Shown piece after piece: positions 4,386 to 6,334 of a DNA stretch of 6,334 nt (the first letter of the stretch is position 1; each line of letters starts with the position of its first letter). The notes under the pieces are model-generated. The model was not told where the DNA came from. It made no database searches and saw only the letters and a list, made by a program, of their open reading frames with translations. The DNA comes from Gemmatimonadota bacterium (lineage in GTDB: Bacteria; Gemmatimonadota; Gemmatimonadetes; Longimicrobiales; Longimicrobiaceae). Both the position numbers and the translations under genes were made by a program. Where the stretch lies: contig JAFAYN010000378.1 of the NCBI GenBank assembly GCA_019240375.1, positions 1 through 6,334 of the forward strand. Reading direction: 5' to 3'.

Positions 4386-5633
4386 ATGAGCCGCAGGGTC
4401 GATCTCGCTTCCGTGGGCGTGGGGCTGGAAACCCTTCGCGTCAACCCGCTGCGGACGGTACTTTCCACCCTGGGGGTCATCATCGGGGTGGCTTCGCTGA
4501 TCGCCATCCTTTCCATGGGCGATGGGATGGAGCGCTTCGCGCGCTCCGAGATCGAGCGGACCACGGGGGTGCAGATGGTCACGGTGAGCCCCCGGCTCAC
4601 GGACACCATCGACGGGCTCACCTTCCCGAAGAAGGAGTTCACCATCCTCACCGCGGCCGACGCGCAGGCGGCGGAGCGGGAGATCCCGGGGATCTCGGGG
4701 ACGGCGCTGGAGCTCTCGGGGCAGGCGCTGGTCACCCCGCCGCAGGGGCGGAAGAAGTACGCGGCGATCGTCAGCGCCACCCTCGCCAGCGCCCTGGAGT
4801 TCCGGCACACGCGGCTGGAGGCGGGGCGCTCCTTCACCGAGGTGGAGGCCGGGCGCAACGCCCCGGTGGCGGTGGTGTCGCACCTCCTGGCGGCGCGGCT
4901 GGCGGGGAACCGCGAGCCGGCGGCGGCCATCGGGCAGACGGTGCGCCTCAACGGCGTCCCGCGGCGGGTGATCGGGGTGCTCGCGCCGCGCCCGCGGGAG
5001 CGCGTGCTGCACGTGCTGGTCCCCCTGCGCGCGGCGGCGGGGATCCTGCACCCGGTGGGACCCGCGGCTGCGCCCGCGCTGGAGATCCGCGCCCGCTCGG
5101 TGGAAGAGGTGCAGGCGGTGCAGGACCGAGTCGAGGACTGGCTGGCGGGGCGCTACGGGCGATGGGAGGAGCGGTTCCTGGTGGGGACCTCGCTCGACCG
5201 GGTCGAGCAGGTGCAGCGGCAGATGACGGTGTTCAAGCTGTTCATGGGAGCGGTCGCCGCCATCTCGCTCCTGGTGGGCGGGATCGGGATCATGAACGTC
5301 CTCCTCGCCTCCGTCACCGAGCGCACCCACGAGATCGGGATCCGCAAGGCCGCCGGGGCGCGCGGACGCGACATCCGCCTCCAGTTCCTCGCCGAGTCGG
5401 TCGCCATCTCCGGCGCCGGGAGCGCGGTGGGGGTGGTGCTCGGGCTGCTGGGCGCCGTGGGGATCAGCGCCGGGATCCGCGCCACCAGCGAGGCTCCCCT
5501 CTACCCCTGGCTTTCCGCGAGCACCGTGCTGGTGGCCGCCGTTTCCGCCCTGACGGTGGGGCTCACCTTCGGGATGTACCCCGCGGCGCGCGCCGCCCGC
5601 CTTTCGCCCATCGATGCCATCCGGCACGAGTAG
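4386..5633 (+). CDS. MacB/FtsX-type ABC transporter permease
   Basis: This 415-residue inner-membrane protein has the MacB-family layout. A first helix lies at about 23-44 (LRTVLSTLGVIIGVASLIAI), then a large extracytoplasmic MacB-PCD-like domain (about 46-280), then three helices at about 285-309, 338-362 and 377-396. After the second helix comes the family's coupling segment ERTHEIGIRKAAGAR (312-326), and the protein ends with PAARAARLSPIDAIRHE. Such permeases work as dimers with a LolD/MacB-like ATPase, moving lipoproteins, peptides or drugs through the periplasm or transmitting force. This one carries no ATPase domain and no ATPase gene lies in the window. ATG 4386 is chosen because GGGAGAG at 4374-4380 is well placed and homology begins there. 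The frame stays open upstream to 3810, but that part only reads through hairpin repeats. DUF1003 follows 8 bases later. The substrate is unknown. Confidence 0.9.
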   Translation: MSRRVDLASVGVGLETLRVNPLRTVLSTLGVIIGVASLIAILSMGDGMERFARSEIERTTGVQMVTVSPRLTDTIDGLTFPKKEFTILTAADAQAAEREIPGISGTALELSGQALVTPPQGRKKYAAIVSATLASALEFRHTRLEAGRSFTEVEAGRNAPVAVVSHLLAARLAGNREPAAAIGQTVRLNGVPRRVIGVLAPRPRERVLHVLVPLRAAAGILHPVGPAAAPALEIRARSVEEVQAVQDRVEDWLAGRYGRWEERFLVGTSLDRVEQVQRQMTVFKLFMGAVAAISLLVGGIGIMNVLLASVTERTHEIGIRKAAGARGRDIRLQFLAESVAISGAGSAVGVVLGLLGAVGISAGIRATSEAPLYPWLSASTVLVAAVSALTVGLTFGMYPAARAARLSPIDAIRHE

Positions 5634-5641
5634 GAGCCCCG

Positions 5642-6112
5642 ATGCTACGCTTCCCCTCCCCGTTCCGGCACGACCACCCGCCGGTCCAGGACGTCAACGA
5701 GGTCTTCGAGGAGCAGCTGACCTTCGGGCAGCGCGCAGCCGACCGGGTGGCAGCCACCATGGGCTCGTGGCCCTTCATCATCACCCAGTCGGTGCTCCTC
5801 ACCGGGTGGGTCGCGCTCAACGTCGCCGCCTGGATCCGGCACTGGGACCCTTACCCCTTCATCCTCCTCAACCTCGCGCTCTCGCTCCAGGCGGCGTACG
5901 CCGCCCCCATCATCATGATGAGCCAGAACCGGCAGGCCGCCCGCGACCGGCTGGAGGCGCACAACGACTACCTGGTGAACCAGAAGGCGGAGGAGGAGAT
6001 CCGGGCCATCCTCGAACACCTGGCCGCACAGGACCGGGCGCTGGAGCACATCCACTCCCTGCTGCGGCAGGTGATCCCCGAGTCCGGCGACGTGGTGCGG
6101 CACGACGCCTGA
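5642..6112 (+). CDS. DUF1003 family membrane protein
   Basis: This 156-residue protein matches the DUF1003 pattern. An amphipathic start with FGQRAADRVAATMGSWPFI (28-46) leads into a first helix at about 44-65. WDPYPFILLNLALSLQAAY (68-86) leads into a second helix ending in APIIMMSQNRQAARDR (88-103). A charged, coiled-coil-prone tail of about 50 residues follows (VNQKAEEEIRAILEHLAAQDR). The function of DUF1003 proteins is not established; the two-helix hairpin and soluble tail suggest an inner-membrane protein with a cytoplasmic end. The gap after the permease stop is 8 bases, and an AGGAG overlapping that stop serves as ribosome-binding site, so the two genes are very likely co-transcribed. 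Nothing in the sequence looks damaged or unusual. Confidence 0.93.
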   Translation: MLRFPSPFRHDHPPVQDVNEVFEEQLTFGQRAADRVAATMGSWPFIITQSVLLTGWVALNVAAWIRHWDPYPFILLNLALSLQAAYAAPIIMMSQNRQAARDRLEAHNDYLVNQKAEEEIRAILEHLAAQDRALEHIHSLLRQVIPESGDVVRHDA

Positions 6113-6126
6113 AAGAACGCCCGCCG

Positions 6127-6334
6127 TCAGACCTGCAGGAGCGCCTGCGCCGCGAGCATCGCCACCACCGCCACCACCATCACCCCGGCCACCTGCAGGC
6201 GCGGCGCCTCCTTCAGCGCCTCCGGGACCAGCTCCCGCGCCGACATCCAGAGCATCGCCCCGGCCGCAAACCCCAGCCCCGCCCCCAGGAGCGGGCGGAA
6301 CGCCTCCACCGCCAGGAAGGCCGGGACAGCCAGG
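6127..6334 (-). CDS. C-terminal end of a probable ZIP-family divalent metal transporter
   Basis: The minus strand is open from the window edge to a TGA at 6129-6127, giving the last 68 residues of a protein. The sequence LLGAGLGFAAGAMLWMSARELVPEAL matches the ZIP-family helix in which small residues and an E-x-x-PEA motif line the metal path (compare ZupT-type proteins). A short amphipathic link and one last hydrophobic helix (VAGVMVVAVVAMLAAQALLQV) end the protein, as is normal for ZIP proteins. A GTG at 6309 lies inside the helix region and is not the true start; the gene begins beyond the window. It converges with the DUF1003 gene, 14 bases apart, with no obvious terminator between them. 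The metal is not predictable from this fragment. Confidence 0.72.
   Translation of the reverse strand, partial: LAVPAFLAVEAFRPLLGAGLGFAAGAMLWMSARELVPEALKEAPRLQVAGVMVVAVVAMLAAQALLQV

Noticed and set aside
4341..5627. A 428-codon minus-strand frame opposite the permease gene
   Set aside because: It is rich in Arg/His/Gly/Asp with no recognisable domain or membrane segment, whereas the plus strand shows the whole MacB permease pattern.

Overview
The window is very GC-rich, with codon third positions almost always G or C, and looks like bacterial chromosome. The gene families (an SdpR/SdpI pair, an OLD-type nuclease, RimJ, a MacB-type permease, a DUF1003 protein and a ZIP transporter) and the GC-rich hairpin repeats between genes would fit a high-GC Gram-negative such as a Gemmatimonadota (Longimicrobium-like) lineage. 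There is no rRNA or phylogenetic marker here, so that placement is tentative.

Layout: (1) 1-945, minus strand: an autoregulated-looking sdpR-sdpI operon. An ArsR-type repressor without cysteines overlaps by 4 bases an SdpI-family membrane protein that runs off the left edge. A good sigma70-type promoter and a perfect ATTTAGAC-N4-GTCTAAAT operator sit at the repressor's start. (2) 946-3495, plus strand: a leader with a long-range inverted repeat, then an OLD-family ATPase/TOPRIM nuclease whose stop overlaps the GTG start of a clear RimJ homologue, then a probable intrinsic terminator. (3) 3444-4385: 942 bases with no convincing protein gene but dense RNA or DNA structure. It holds a possible RNA gene ending in a tRNA-like T-arm and a strong terminator, three tandem hairpins with different stems but conserved feet, and several C-rich/G-rich REP-like hairpins. 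(4) 4386-6112, plus strand: a MacB/FtsX-type ABC permease with no ATPase gene beside it, followed 8 bases later by a DUF1003 two-helix membrane protein. (5) 6127-6334, minus strand: the C-terminal end of a probable ZIP-family metal transporter, convergent with DUF1003.

How they work together: SdpR/SdpI resembles the Bacillus pair in which the membrane protein senses a toxic peptide and titrates its own repressor. The OLD nuclease and RimJ are translationally coupled, so a shared role (a defence nuclease with a protein acetyltransferase) is possible but unproven. The permease and DUF1003 protein form a likely two-gene envelope operon.

The least explained parts are the three-hairpin array at 3893-4007 and the possible RNA gene at about 3499-3810.
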